Source: Anoxynatronum buryatiense (GTDB lineage Bacteria; Bacillota; Clostridia; Peptostreptococcales; Tindalliaceae). From it: a DNA stretch of 64,000 nucleotides. The stretch is from contig NZ_FXUF01000012.1 of NCBI RefSeq assembly GCF_900182905.1, positions 53,323 through 117,322 of the forward strand. Reading direction: 5' to 3'. Every line of letters starts with the position of its first letter. The first letter of the stretch is position 1. Position numbers and translations under genes: made by a program. A model generated the notes under the pieces. That model did not search any database and had not been told where the DNA came from. It saw only the letters and a program-made list of their open reading frames with translations. Of the stretch, positions 41,254 to 50,148 are shown piece by piece.

Positions 41254-43266
41254 TTATTCTCTGCCCATGTATATGTCTTGCTCCCACCTTCCCCGCTGAA
41301 CGGAGCCGTCGGGGTGTCTCATAACGCCACTGCCGTGCTTCATACCGTTTTCCCACTGCCCTTCGTAGGTACGCTGACCACTGGCGGACAGCTGTCCAAA
41401 GGCGCCTGTGGAACTGCTCCTGTCCTGTGTCCAGGTGCCTTCGCCGTGGGGTTTGCCTTCCATAAGCTGGCCGGCATATTCGCCTCCGTCATAAGAAATG
41501 GTGCCTGTGGTCAGCTGGGGAGGTGTCTGGGCACCGGGCGCCTGGGGGGTACTCTGATGCCGGCTGGCACCGCCGCCCAGAACGAAGAAGATGCCAGCGG
41601 CCACCAGGGCCAGGGCCACCACCGCTGCTACCCCAATCATCCACCCCCGGCTGGGTGACTGCCCTGCGCCGAAATCGCCCCCGGGACCGCCAGCAACACC
41701 CGGGTTGCCGACAGCTCCTGAATTGCCAGACGCACCTGAAATGCCGACGGAAGACGGCTGACTCCAAAAGGCCTCGGCACTCTGAAGGTTGGGTTCATGG
41801 CTGCTGTCACGGGAATGCCAGAGGGTTCGAATGATTTCACCCCGTTCTGACAACAGGTAATTGCCGTCAAAGTACACACTGGCCTGGCTGAACTGAAGGT
41901 AACTGCCAGGATTGATCACCACTGGCTGTGTTACCCTGACCCCATTCAGATAGGTGCCGTGGGTGCTTTCCAGGTCAATGAGGGTCCACTGCCGGTTTTC
42001 ACACACCAGCCGGGCATGGTACCGGGAGACGGTGTCGTCCCGAATGACGATGTCGTTATCCATGGCCCTGCCCACCGTCAGCGTTGTCACCACTGATTCC
42101 TGCCCATGAGGCTGTGCCATCACCGGGCGGTTTGCCAGTACATCCACCGACTCACTGCCGGTGGGCTGGCGGTGATGCCGCATGGCCGATACTTCCCACG
42201 GGTTGGGATCAGCCCTGGTCCCTTGAGATTGCGGAGGATGCGAAGGATGTTGGGGCTGCTGAGGCTCTGCTGCCGGCTGAACCGGCACTGCGGCCCGGGA
42301 GGCTCCCTGAAACAAGGCATTTTGAAATGCGGTGACAGACTGATACCGGTCTTCAGGCCGAGGGGCCAGGGCGGTTTCAATGGCCAGAAGTCTGGTCTCC
42401 GGCAGTTGGTCTGAAATCCAGTCGGGCCACCGGAGGGTATCTGCTTCCATTCGCTCCAGGGCATCGGGGGGCATGGTGCCGGTGATGGCCTGGAAAAAGG
42501 TGGCGGCCACGGCATACACGTCTGTCCAGGGGCCCTGGTTTCCTTTTTGCCGATACTGCTCCGGCGGAGCATAGCCGGGTTTCAGGATAATGGAGTATTG
42601 CCGGTTCTGCTGATTCATGGCATGACGGGCTGCCCCAAAGTCCAGAATCATCACCCGCCCATGTCGACTGATATAAATGTTGTCAGGGCTGATGTCCCGG
42701 TGAAGCATACCGGCTTCATGCACGGTGCTGAGGGCATCCATCACCGGCATCATGATCTGAAGTGCTTCATCAAAGGCAAGGACCGACTGGCGGCTTTTCA
42801 AATAGTCACTGAGGGCCACCCCTTCAATGTAGGGCATCACCAGATAGGCTGTCTGGTGACTCTCGAAAAAATCCTGCACCGAGACAATGTTGGGATGCCC
42901 TTCAAACTTGGCCAGGGTTCTGCCTTCTTCCAGAAATTTTTCCATTCCGTACTGGTACTGCTCCATCTGCTGCTGGTGGTAAAGGGCGACAGAACAGCCG
43001 TCCTGGTCACGGGTCACCAGTTCCCGGGGAAAGTATTCCTTAATGGCCAGCACTCTGTCCAGGTAAAGGTCACGGGCAATATAGGTAATGCCGAAACCAC
43101 CCTGTCCCAGGGCTCTGCCCACCAGGTATTTGCCATGGAGCAGAGTTCCCGGCGGCAGATGCAGGGCAGATGAAGCCGGGCTGCCTGCCAGCCAGCCGCA
43201 TATGGCGCAATGGGCTTCAGAGCCTCCCTGGGCCATGCATCCCATGCAATAGGCGGTATTTTCCAT
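41254..43266 (-). CDS. Ser/Thr protein kinase with FHA domain, TM and MORN-like tail
   Basis: 670 residues. Zinc ribbon (CMGCMAQ ... CAICGW), kinase domain about 45-305 (LGQGGFGITY, LAIKEYFP, FLEEGRTLA, MLHRDISPDNIY, LDFGAAR, PPEQYRQ), a Pro/Gln linker, a complete FHA domain about 375-450 (VGRAMDNDIVI, VSRYHARLV, DLESTHGTYLNG), a Gly-rich stretch, a TM helix near 555-572, and short MORN-like repeats outside (GQLMEGKPHGEGTW, YEGQWENGMKHGSGV). The kinase could bind its own or a sister kinase's phosphosites through its FHA. 'Glu' of the C-helix appears as EEG instead of QEA seen in the others. Confidence 0.9.
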   Translation of the reverse strand: MENTAYCMGCMAQGGSEAHCAICGWLAGSPASSALHLPPGTLLHGKYLVGRALGQGGFGITYIARDLYLDRVLAIKEYFPRELVTRDQDGCSVALYHQQQMEQYQYGMEKFLEEGRTLAKFEGHPNIVSVQDFFESHQTAYLVMPYIEGVALSDYLKSRQSVLAFDEALQIMMPVMDALSTVHEAGMLHRDISPDNIYISRHGRVMILDFGAARHAMNQQNRQYSIILKPGYAPPEQYRQKGNQGPWTDVYAVAATFFQAITGTMPPDALERMEADTLRWPDWISDQLPETRLLAIETALAPRPEDRYQSVTAFQNALFQGASRAAVPVQPAAEPQQPQHPSHPPQSQGTRADPNPWEVSAMRHHRQPTGSESVDVLANRPVMAQPHGQESVVTTLTVGRAMDNDIVIRDDTVSRYHARLVCENRQWTLIDLESTHGTYLNGVRVTQPVVINPGSYLQFSQASVYFDGNYLLSERGEIIRTLWHSRDSSHEPNLQSAEAFWSQPSSVGISGASGNSGAVGNPGVAGGPGGDFGAGQSPSRGWMIGVAAVVALALVAAGIFFVLGGGASRHQSTPQAPGAQTPPQLTTGTISYDGGEYAGQLMEGKPHGEGTWTQDRSSSTGAFGQLSASGQRTYEGQWENGMKHGSGVMRHPDGSVQRGRWEQDIYMGRE

Positions 43267-43339
43267 CTTTCATCACCCTTATCTGTCACAGTCTGAATCC
43301 GTCGGCCGCTGTCGAATTAAGCCTGTTTGTGTCTGTCAC

Positions 43340-43912
43340 CTATGATTCTTCAGTTTCTGTTGAGCCTTTTTTCTTCCAAGTAAAGGCTTCTCCACAGAAG
43401 GGCAGGAACATCAGCCTGGTTTCTCCCAGTTCGATCACGTCGTAGGGATTCAGTACCGCCGGCATCACCAGCTCTTCGTCGTTGAGATACACCAGCCCCC
43501 TGCCGTCTCCGGGATACAAGCGAAACTTATGATCTTTGGGATTATAACTGACGATGGTGTGATTTTCCCTGGAGATGGTTTCATCGCCTTCGATGCAAAT
43601 ATCCATGGTATTGCTGCGCCCCACAAAGTTCTTTTCTGCCACGATGCGGTAATCTCTGCCCCGGTCTGGCCCTTCAATACAAACAAACCAGCCAACCACC
43701 GGGTCAATGCCCATTTTTTTATGGAAAACGCCCATGGTGCGGCCTTCCTGAGCGGGAGCTCCCTTCCCGCCTGCTGCCGGTGGAGGCGTTGGACGCTTGG
43801 CCATGGTTTTCTGAATGTCAATATCCAGGCTCTGCACCCCGCAGTAGGGGCACCCGCTATGTTTTGAGGCATCATAGTAGTGGCCGTTGTTACATCTTGT
43901 CAACTGATTCAT
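43340..43912 (-). CDS. Zinc-ribbon FHA domain protein
   Basis: 190 residues, soluble. N-terminal zinc ribbon (CNNGHYYDASKHSGCPYCG), a Pro/Lys-rich linker, then an FHA-like domain (residues about 75-170: FVGRSNTMDICIEG, ISRENHTIVSYNP, FRLYPGDGRGLVYLN). The Arg, Ser and Asn of the phosphate pocket are present but the Ser-x-x-His is Ser-x-Glu-Asn-His, so binding may be altered. RBS AGAGGGGG before ATG. Likely an adaptor among the kinases of this operon. Confidence 0.85.
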   Translation of the reverse strand: MNQLTRCNNGHYYDASKHSGCPYCGVQSLDIDIQKTMAKRPTPPPAAGGKGAPAQEGRTMGVFHKKMGIDPVVGWFVCIEGPDRGRDYRIVAEKNFVGRSNTMDICIEGDETISRENHTIVSYNPKDHKFRLYPGDGRGLVYLNDEELVMPAVLNPYDVIELGETRLMFLPFCGEAFTWKKKGSTETEES

Positions 43913-43970
43913 GCTGTAACCCCCTCTTGTGATTTTTCCCCTGCCGGTGATTCATCGGATTGTCACGTGA

Positions 43971-44711
43971 TCACCGCATCCACACAGCCAGGGCCGAATA
44001 ATTGTCATGGTCGGACGGTGCCTGTTCCAGCAAACTATTCTCCATGCTTTTCAGCCATGCCTCCGGCGATGGCGCCGATGCCAAAAATGCTGTCATTTCA
44101 GCCTCTGTCACCAGTTCCCAAAACCCGTCGGAACACAGGAGAAAGGCGTCTTGGCCGCCGGGACTGATGGAAACACGGGCGGCATGCCACCGCAACGCTT
44201 CCCCTCCATCCAGCACGGCCGTCAGCCGATTTCGGTCTTCATGGTGGCGAATGGCATCTTCAGATATTTCTCCAATATCTGCCAGTTTCTGGGGCAGGCT
44301 GTCGTCTTTTGTTCTTGACACCAGCACCCCTTCCCGAAAATGATACAGACGGGAATCTCCCACATGGCCCCACACCGCCTGGTCACTGTCACAGGCCCAC
44401 AGCACCAAAGTGGTTTTCATGCGGCCCAGGGAGGGGTCATCCTGCTGCTGTTGCTGCAGCGCACCATTGGCCTGACGGGCGCAGGTTTCCAGCAGGCTTT
44501 CCTGAAGGCGGTGGAGCCCTTCTCCCTGCTGCCAAAAGGTGATTTGGGCTGTTTCAACGGCGATGGCTGAAGCAATCCGTCCGCCCCGATGGCCGCCCAG
44601 GCCGTCTGCCAGGGCGGCAAAGGCTCTGGCAGCTTGTTCATCAAAGCACAGGGCATCTTCATTGTATTTTCGCCCTCCCGGTTTTGTAAGGGAGGCTGTC
44701 AGGATTTTCAT
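43971..44711 (-). CDS. PP2C-family Ser/Thr protein phosphatase 1
   Basis: 246 residues with PP2C metal and catalytic motifs: GGRKYNEDALC, ALADGLGGHRGG, WGHVGDSRLYHF, LLCSDGFWE, DHDNYSALAVW. It is soluble and expected to dephosphorylate the kinases and their FHA-binding substrates. RBS AGGTGAG before ATG 44711; 58 bases before the FHA adaptor gene. Confidence 0.92.
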   Translation of the reverse strand: MKILTASLTKPGGRKYNEDALCFDEQAARAFAALADGLGGHRGGRIASAIAVETAQITFWQQGEGLHRLQESLLETCARQANGALQQQQQDDPSLGRMKTTLVLWACDSDQAVWGHVGDSRLYHFREGVLVSRTKDDSLPQKLADIGEISEDAIRHHEDRNRLTAVLDGGEALRWHAARVSISPGGQDAFLLCSDGFWELVTEAEMTAFLASAPSPEAWLKSMENSLLEQAPSDHDNYSALAVWMR

Positions 44712-44836
44712 GAACGCTCACCTGTTCTTTCACTGGTTCTGAAAGGCTGTTTTTTCAGTTGTTATAAAGCCTGTTATTCAAGTTCCATAAGGCTTACTCA
44801 TCGGTTTGAAACTCCCATCCTGTCATCTTGTCATTG

Positions 44837-46345
44837 TCAACCTGTCACCGTCAGTTCAAAGACTTCTTTGGGGTCTGCCAGATAGAAGCGGTCACCCGGT
44901 TTCAGGTAGTAGGGCTTCCCTGAATCCAGCTGTTCACTGGATGAAAGGAAGGTGCCGTTGGAGGAAGAATCTTCCAGCACAAACTGACGGGTTTTATCGT
45001 CAAACCGAATGGTCACGTGTTTTCGGCTGATTTCTTCGAAGGATTGAGGATACACCAGGTGGGCCATTCGAGGATCGCGCCCGATGGTGAGCTGACCGTT
45101 GACAAATTCCACCGACTGGCCAGCAAAGTGACCGGAGATTCCTTTGATGCCGGGGCCTGGGGTGACAGCAGCTCCTGTTTTGGCTTTTGTCATGGGAGCT
45201 GTCTGGGGATCAAGGGCCGCTGGTTTTGCCCGGGTGACGCCTGGATCCACACTCTGGGAGTTGGGAATCTGCGGCGGCGGCATATGGGGTTGAAACTGGG
45301 GCTGGCCTGACTGCCCGTACTGGAAAGATGCCTGGGCAGGGGCTTCTTTTTTCTTGCCTTTCATCACCATCACCACCACGCCAATGACCACCAACAGTGC
45401 CACTGCGCCCCCAATGATGAGCAGCATGGACCCGCCGGATTCTGGCTCTGGTTGTGGCGGCGGTGGTGCAGGGGTCGGTGTGGGTGCCGGTTCGGGGGTG
45501 GAGGCTGGTTCCGGTGTGGCGGCGGGTGCAGGAGCTGCGGCTGCACCAGTGCCTTTTGGCTGGCGAATGCCCCGGCGATCTAACACCTCTGTCAGGTAGT
45601 CAATCTGCATGGACCCATTCACGTTTTGTGCTTCCATAAAGGTAAATGTATTGATCCCCACCACTTCACCCAGTTCATTTACCAGGGGACCACCGGAGTT
45701 TCCAGGATTAATGGGGGCATCAATCTGATAAGCACCAATGCCGTTCCAGGTGGTGGTTTTGCTGATGATTCCCTTGGTCATGACCACATCGGTGTAATAG
45801 GAGGACCGGAAGTCTTCCACGTTTTGATCCGGGAAACCCAGCGCCCAGACATCATCGCCCACATTCACCTGGTCACGGTTTGCCATCACCAGGGGTTCAT
45901 AGCCGTAGAGCAGATGATTGGGGTCAATTTTCAGCAGGGCCATGTCGGCATTGGGCAGTGAATGGAACACAGTGGCCGGTACCAGGTCATCGGCTGATAT
46001 CCAGACGCGCACGGAGATGTTCCGCACTTCCCGACCAAAAATATCCATCCACATATCACCCAGCTGCATATTGATGTAATCTTTGTCTACCACATGAAAA
46101 TTAGTGGCGATGTATTCAAAGGGTTCGCCATCTCCCACCACAAAACCGGAGCCATGGCCCAGGTACCCGGCATAGGGATCATTGAAATCCCGCTGTACAT
46201 CTGCGTCCCAAACGGTTACCCGCACTACGCTTTTTCTGGCTTCTGAGGGTGAACTGGCATGCACCGGCACGATCACACATGTCATTAACAATGCCAGCAC
46301 TGCCAATACTGCTGCATAGCGCATTAATTTTCTTCTGCTCTTCAT
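44837..46345 (-). CDS. Secreted trypsin-like serine protease - TM - cytoplasmic FHA fusion
   Basis: About 502 residues from ATG 46345 (AAAGGAG); the longer frame would overlap the upstream phosphatase gene. Signal peptide (AVLAVLALLMTCVIVPVHA), a trypsin/HtrA-type domain (His in YIATNFHVVD, Asp in PNADMALLKID, Ser in NPGNSGGPLVN), a Pro-rich stalk, a TM helix at about 310-333, a basic stop (KGKKKE), a linker and a C-terminal FHA domain (TIGRDPRMAHLVYP, EISRKHVTIRFDD, DSSSNGTFL). All triad and FHA key residues are intact. It couples an external protease to an internal phosphothreonine reader. Confidence 0.92.
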   Translation of the reverse strand: MKSRRKLMRYAAVLAVLALLMTCVIVPVHASSPSEARKSVVRVTVWDADVQRDFNDPYAGYLGHGSGFVVGDGEPFEYIATNFHVVDKDYINMQLGDMWMDIFGREVRNISVRVWISADDLVPATVFHSLPNADMALLKIDPNHLLYGYEPLVMANRDQVNVGDDVWALGFPDQNVEDFRSSYYTDVVMTKGIISKTTTWNGIGAYQIDAPINPGNSGGPLVNELGEVVGINTFTFMEAQNVNGSMQIDYLTEVLDRRGIRQPKGTGAAAAPAPAATPEPASTPEPAPTPTPAPPPPQPEPESGGSMLLIIGGAVALLVVIGVVVMVMKGKKKEAPAQASFQYGQSGQPQFQPHMPPPQIPNSQSVDPGVTRAKPAALDPQTAPMTKAKTGAAVTPGPGIKGISGHFAGQSVEFVNGQLTIGRDPRMAHLVYPQSFEEISRKHVTIRFDDKTRQFVLEDSSSNGTFLSSSEQLDSGKPYYLKPGDRFYLADPKEVFELTVTG

Positions 46346-46371
46346 CCCATTCACTCCTTTGGTTTTTTGTC

Positions 46372-47148
46372 TTATGCAGTGCATTCGACGATAATCACTG
46401 TCACATTGTCCTGGTGCCGCTTTTGCTTTGCCAGCACCTGCCGGATCATTTCGGTTGCCGGATCATGATGGTGACCGCTAAGAAGTGCCTCCATCTCCTC
46501 CCGGGTCAGGACTCCCGACAAACCATCGGAACATAAGATCACCCGGTCGCCCAGTTTCAACTGCAATGGTTCCTGGCCGTGGTTAATTTCAGGTATTTCC
46601 GGCAGTCCCAGATAGCTGGTGAGGTGATCCCGTTCAGGATGAACCTGTGCTTCCGCTGCTGTCATTTCCCCGTTTTTCACCTGCATTTTCAACTGATTGG
46701 CATAGACGTGCTCTGTATTTAGCTGCTGCAATCGCCCCTCTCTGAAATGAAAAATGTGACTGTCACCGACAGAAATCCAGTGGAGCTTATCTGTCTCTAT
46801 GAGTATTGCCACCAGGGTGGTACCCAGCTCCACCTCCTGCCCGTCAATAAACGCTTTGTCAAACACGCTGACATTGGCAATGCGTAACGTACGTTGCAGA
46901 AATGCGGCGGCCGGTTCCTCCTGTGGCCGTTCACGGTGTTCCTTTAGAAATCTGTCGATGGCCGCGTGGCTGGCCCTGCTGCCGTGGGATAACCCTCCCA
47001 TGCCGTCGGCAATCGCCGCCAGATACCCCTTTTGGTTGATCAGTTCCACATCATCCAGGCTGGTGACCCCCAGGGCGTCTTCCTGATACTCTCGGGTTCC
47101 CTGGTGCTGCGCCTGAAAAACAACCAGCGATTTTTCTGCTGCATTCAT
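46372..47148 (-). CDS. PP2C-family Ser/Thr protein phosphatase 2
   Basis: 258 residues, soluble. PP2C motifs: REYQEDALG, AAIADGMGGLSHGS, LHWISVGDSHIFHF, VILCSDGLSGVL, QDNVTVIIVE. It differs clearly from phosphatase 1, so it is not a recent duplicate. The ATG overlaps the sortase stop (ATGA), giving tight coupling. Confidence 0.92.
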   Translation of the reverse strand: MNAAEKSLVVFQAQHQGTREYQEDALGVTSLDDVELINQKGYLAAIADGMGGLSHGSRASHAAIDRFLKEHRERPQEEPAAAFLQRTLRIANVSVFDKAFIDGQEVELGTTLVAILIETDKLHWISVGDSHIFHFREGRLQQLNTEHVYANQLKMQVKNGEMTAAEAQVHPERDHLTSYLGLPEIPEINHGQEPLQLKLGDRVILCSDGLSGVLTREEMEALLSGHHHDPATEMIRQVLAKQKRHQDNVTVIIVECTA

Positions 47149-47927
47149 GGATTCATCAGCACTCCTTTATCTGTTAGCTGCCCATTGGTATCTGGTTGCT
47201 GTGTTTCAGTATCCGGTTGCCGCATCCCGGCATTGATTCGCTGTGTCTGTGTCACTTCCCGTGCTTCCTGCACTTCCATTGACTCGATAGGCTGCCATTC
47301 TTTCAGGTAGGCCCTCACAATCAGCCGGTGAGTCGCCGGGCTGTTTTTCGGCTCACAGGTCTGAAGGGTGATGGCCGGCACTTCTGTGAAATTAATAACA
47401 CTCCAGTCGTAAGGGTCCACAATTTTGACCCAGGCAACCTCATAGGCCAGCACATGGCTGTCGGTTTTCAGATAAATGGGGTCACCGGCTGCCAGTTGGT
47501 CCAAGTCTCTAAAGTAGGCATACTGCCCTCTGCGGTGGGCGGCAAAGGCGGTATTGCCCTGGCGTGTTCCCGGCAGGTCACTCATTTGAAAGTGAACAGG
47601 GGCAATACGCAGATCTGCATCACTGAAGACATCACCGCCTATGACTTCCATTTCAAAGTCAAGAGCAGGGATGGTCATCGTTGTTGGCACAAAGGTTTCC
47701 GGCTCATAGTGATGTTCTGTGGCGGCTCCACTGTCCCTCTGCTGGTCTGAACCGCCGGGCAAAGGCTTCAGCGCCAGTTCGCTCTGCTGAACCCGGCGGG
47801 CGGCATCAAGCCACTCCTCTGAAATCGGGTCAGTGTCAGGAGTGTTTTGAGGGAAGAAAATAAAAAAGAGAACGATTCCCATGAGCAAGAGAACGACTCC
47901 CGCCCATCTTCGTACCACCATGGACAT
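47145..47927 (-). CDS. Sortase (class D-like)
   Basis: 260 residues from ATG 47927 behind GAGGAAGTG. N-terminal membrane anchor (GVVLLLMGIVLFFIFF), a variable stalk and a sortase domain: catalytic His in NTAFAAHRRGQYA, catalytic Cys in AITLQTCEPKN, and Arg in THRLIVRAYL. The order and the TLQTC motif suggest class D. It is the first gene of the operon; the LPRTD-bearing protein at 36102-37526 is its likely substrate. Confidence 0.9.
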   Translation of the reverse strand: MSMVVRRWAGVVLLLMGIVLFFIFFPQNTPDTDPISEEWLDAARRVQQSELALKPLPGGSDQQRDSGAATEHHYEPETFVPTTMTIPALDFEMEVIGGDVFSDADLRIAPVHFQMSDLPGTRQGNTAFAAHRRGQYAYFRDLDQLAAGDPIYLKTDSHVLAYEVAWVKIVDPYDWSVINFTEVPAITLQTCEPKNSPATHRLIVRAYLKEWQPIESMEVQEAREVTQTQRINAGMRQPDTETQQPDTNGQLTDKGVLMNP

Positions 47928-48034
47928 GATGATCACTTCCTCTGAAAAAAGTTCCATTCATTGATGACATGCCCCGAAGTTGCATGTCATATTGTGCCCG
48001 CTAATATGCCTCAATTTCAAACATATTATTTCGG

Positions 48035-48098
48035 AATATTGTAGCAATATTATAGCACATTTAGGTCATTGGCCTCAATTATATGCAAACGTTTGCAT
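48035..48098 (-). promoter_or_regulatory. Promoter of the sortase-kinase operon with a cre-like operator
   Basis: Minus-strand promoter: TTGAGG (48078-48073), 18-bp spacer, TGC-extended TATAAT (48054-48049). A 16-bp perfect palindrome ATGCAAAC/GTTTGCAT at 48083-48098, just upstream of the -35, matches the CcpA cre consensus in all but one position and would also suit other LacI-family repressors. Another palindrome AATATTG-TAG-CAATATT (48035-48051) covers the -10 and start. The divergent kinase gene at 48250 lies on the other side. Confidence 0.6.
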
Positions 48099-48249
48099 GC
48101 ATTTGTCATGTTTTTCCTCCCATAACGTCACCTTTTGTCATTGCCTACCGAATCCCTCTCATTTGTCATCTTTGCCGCTCTATTTCGGATGATTTTCATA
48201 TGATAAAATATAGTTCAGCAGTTGACGATTTTGGAGGGAGGTTATTGCC

Positions 48250-49446
48250 ATGGCTGACTCAAACCATACCCACCTTGCACCCGGTACGATTTTGCAGGGA
48301 AAATACCAGATTGAAAGTACCCTGGGCCAGGGAGGGTTTGGCATTACTTATCTGGCAAGAGATCTGAATTTGGAAATCAATCTGGCCATCAAGGAATATA
48401 TGCCTCAGGATCTGGCCACACGGCTGCCGGGGAATGCCGAAGTAAGCATCCATTCGGGAAATCTGCGGGCGCACTATGATGATGGTCTGACAAAATTTTT
48501 GCAGGAAGCCCGAACGCTGGCACGTTTCGAATCCCACCCCAACATCGTTTCGGTGCGGGATTATTTCGAGGCCAACCAGACCGCCTACTTTGTCATGAAC
48601 TATATTGAGGGGATCACGCTGAAAGAATTTATTCGGAACAACGAAGGCATCATCAGTGTTCCCCAGGCGCTGTCGGTTTTCATGCCTGTGCTGGATGCCC
48701 TTCGGGAGGTGCACGCCTATGACGTACTCCACCGGGACATCAGCCCCGACAACATCTTTATGACGGCAAAGGGCCAGATCATTCTCATTGATTTTGGCGC
48801 TGCCCGCCAGTCTGTTTCCAACAAGGGACACAGCATGTCCATCATCCTCAAACCCGGTTACACACCAGAAGAGCAGTATCGCTCAAGGGGACTGCAGGGC
48901 CCCTGGACTGATCTTTATGCCCTTGGTGCCACTTTTTACCGGGCCATTACCGGTCAGATGCCGGTGGAATCGCTGGACCGGCTGGCACAGGATGATCTGA
49001 TCCCCCCTTCGGCCCTGGGTGTAGCGATTGATGCGCCTCTTGAAGCCGCTCTTCTTCGTGCCATGGCTGTCAAGGCTGAAGATCGGTTTCAGACAGCTGC
49101 CGACTTTCAGGCTGCGCTGCTGGGCGCCGGGACAGCTGCTGCACCACCCAGTTCAACCGCATCTTCTGAGGCGGCTTTCGAAGCGGCTGCTGCACCTCCA
49201 ACCTCCGGGGCGGTTTCCGCTTCTCAGCAGCCCCATGCGATGCCGCCGCCACAGCCGCAACCACAGCAACCACCATCAGCCGGCCATCAGACCGCCGGCC
49301 TGGGGGCTGCTGCACCGTCCGCCGCTGCCCCACCCACATCCGTTTCAGGCTCTGTCGGTCAGGCACCAGTACCAAAGGGAAAAGTGGCCCTGATTGGAAT
49401 GGTGATTGTAGGCTTGCTGCTGGCAGTCCTTTATCTGGCCCGGTAG
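48250..49446 (+). CDS. Tail-anchored Ser/Thr protein kinase
   Basis: 398 residues, GGAGGGAGG before ATG. Unlike its three sisters it lacks the zinc ribbon and starts directly with the kinase domain (residues about 10-275: LGQGGFGITY, LAIKEYMP, FLQEARTLA, VLHRDISPDNIF, IDFGAAR, TPEEQYRS). A Pro/Gln/Ala-rich linker ends in a single C-terminal TM helix (ALIGMVIVGLLLAVLYLA), so it is a tail-anchored cytoplasmic enzyme with no external part. It is transcribed away from the main kinase operon from a shared 322-bp control region. Confidence 0.93.
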   Translation: MADSNHTHLAPGTILQGKYQIESTLGQGGFGITYLARDLNLEINLAIKEYMPQDLATRLPGNAEVSIHSGNLRAHYDDGLTKFLQEARTLARFESHPNIVSVRDYFEANQTAYFVMNYIEGITLKEFIRNNEGIISVPQALSVFMPVLDALREVHAYDVLHRDISPDNIFMTAKGQIILIDFGAARQSVSNKGHSMSIILKPGYTPEEQYRSRGLQGPWTDLYALGATFYRAITGQMPVESLDRLAQDDLIPPSALGVAIDAPLEAALLRAMAVKAEDRFQTAADFQAALLGAGTAAAPPSSTASSEAAFEAAAAPPTSGAVSASQQPHAMPPPQPQPQQPPSAGHQTAGLGAAAPSAAAPPTSVSGSVGQAPVPKGKVALIGMVIVGLLLAVLYLAR

Positions 49447-49491
49447 GGCAGTAAGCACAGCATGGCAGCAAACCATCTTTCCATACACACC

Positions 49492-49541
49492 AAAAAACCC
49501 CTTGACTTGAACCATTTTTCGGTTCAAATCAGGGGGTTTTT
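49492..49541. terminator. Bidirectional terminator between kinase and lemA
   Basis: Long stem: AAAAACCCC with GGGGTTTTT outside, TTGACTTGAACC with GGTTCAAATCAG inside, loop ATTTTTC. T-runs on both strands serve the two convergent genes. Confidence 0.88.
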
Positions 49542-49545
49542 CAAT

Positions 49546-50106
49546 TTAAAACCGTACCTGAACGGCCTGTCTTTCTGATGTTTCCAATACTTCAAAGTAT
49601 GGTATCGCCTGGAATCCCATGATTCCCGCCAGCAACACACCGGGGAATGCTTCGATTTTGGTGTTGAACTTCATGGTGGTGTCGTTGTAAAACTGACGGC
49701 TGTAGGCGATTTTGTTTTCTGTTTCCGCCAGATCACGCTGCAATTGGGAGAAGTTTTCACTGGCTTTCAGTTCCGGGTAAGCCTCTGCCACTGCAAACAG
49801 CGATTTCAATGCACCCGAGAGGGCGTTTTCCGCCTGCTGGCGGTCTTCCACCGACTGGGCCTGCAGGGCTTCTGCCCGGGCCCGGGTGACCAGCTCAAAG
49901 GTTTCTTTCTCATGAGCGGCGTATCCTTTGACTGTTTCCACCAGATTTGGGATTAAATCTGACCGCCGCTTCAACTGCACATCGATCTGCGCCCAGGCGT
50001 TTCGTGCCAGGTTGCGCAGTTTGATGGTGCTGTTGTAGAAGACCACCAGCCCCATCCCCGATAAAATAATGACCACGATCAGTACTGCCAGTAACGTGCT
50101 CCACAT
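49546..50106 (-). CDS. lemA: LemA family protein
   Basis: 186 residues from ATG 50106 (AAGGAG upstream; GTG 50118 is the alternative). An N-terminal TM helix ([20 protein letters not shown]) is followed by a long helical domain with the LemA hallmarks: [54 protein letters not shown]. LemA proteins are membrane-anchored helical bundles of unknown role. DUF2207 genes often accompany lemA; here that gene is 17 kb away at the other end of the cluster. Confidence 0.93.
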   Translation of the reverse strand: MWSTLLAVLIVVIILSGMGLVVFYNSTIKLRNLARNAWAQIDVQLKRRSDLIPNLVETVKGYAAHEKETFELVTRARAEALQAQSVEDRQQAENALSGALKSLFAVAEAYPELKASENFSQLQRDLAETENKIAYSRQFYNDTTMKFNTKIEAFPGVLLAGIMGFQAIPYFEVLETSERQAVQVRF

Positions 50107-50148
50107 TGCATTGATCACTCCTTTTGTGTGTTAAGGTGGTTGCCATTG

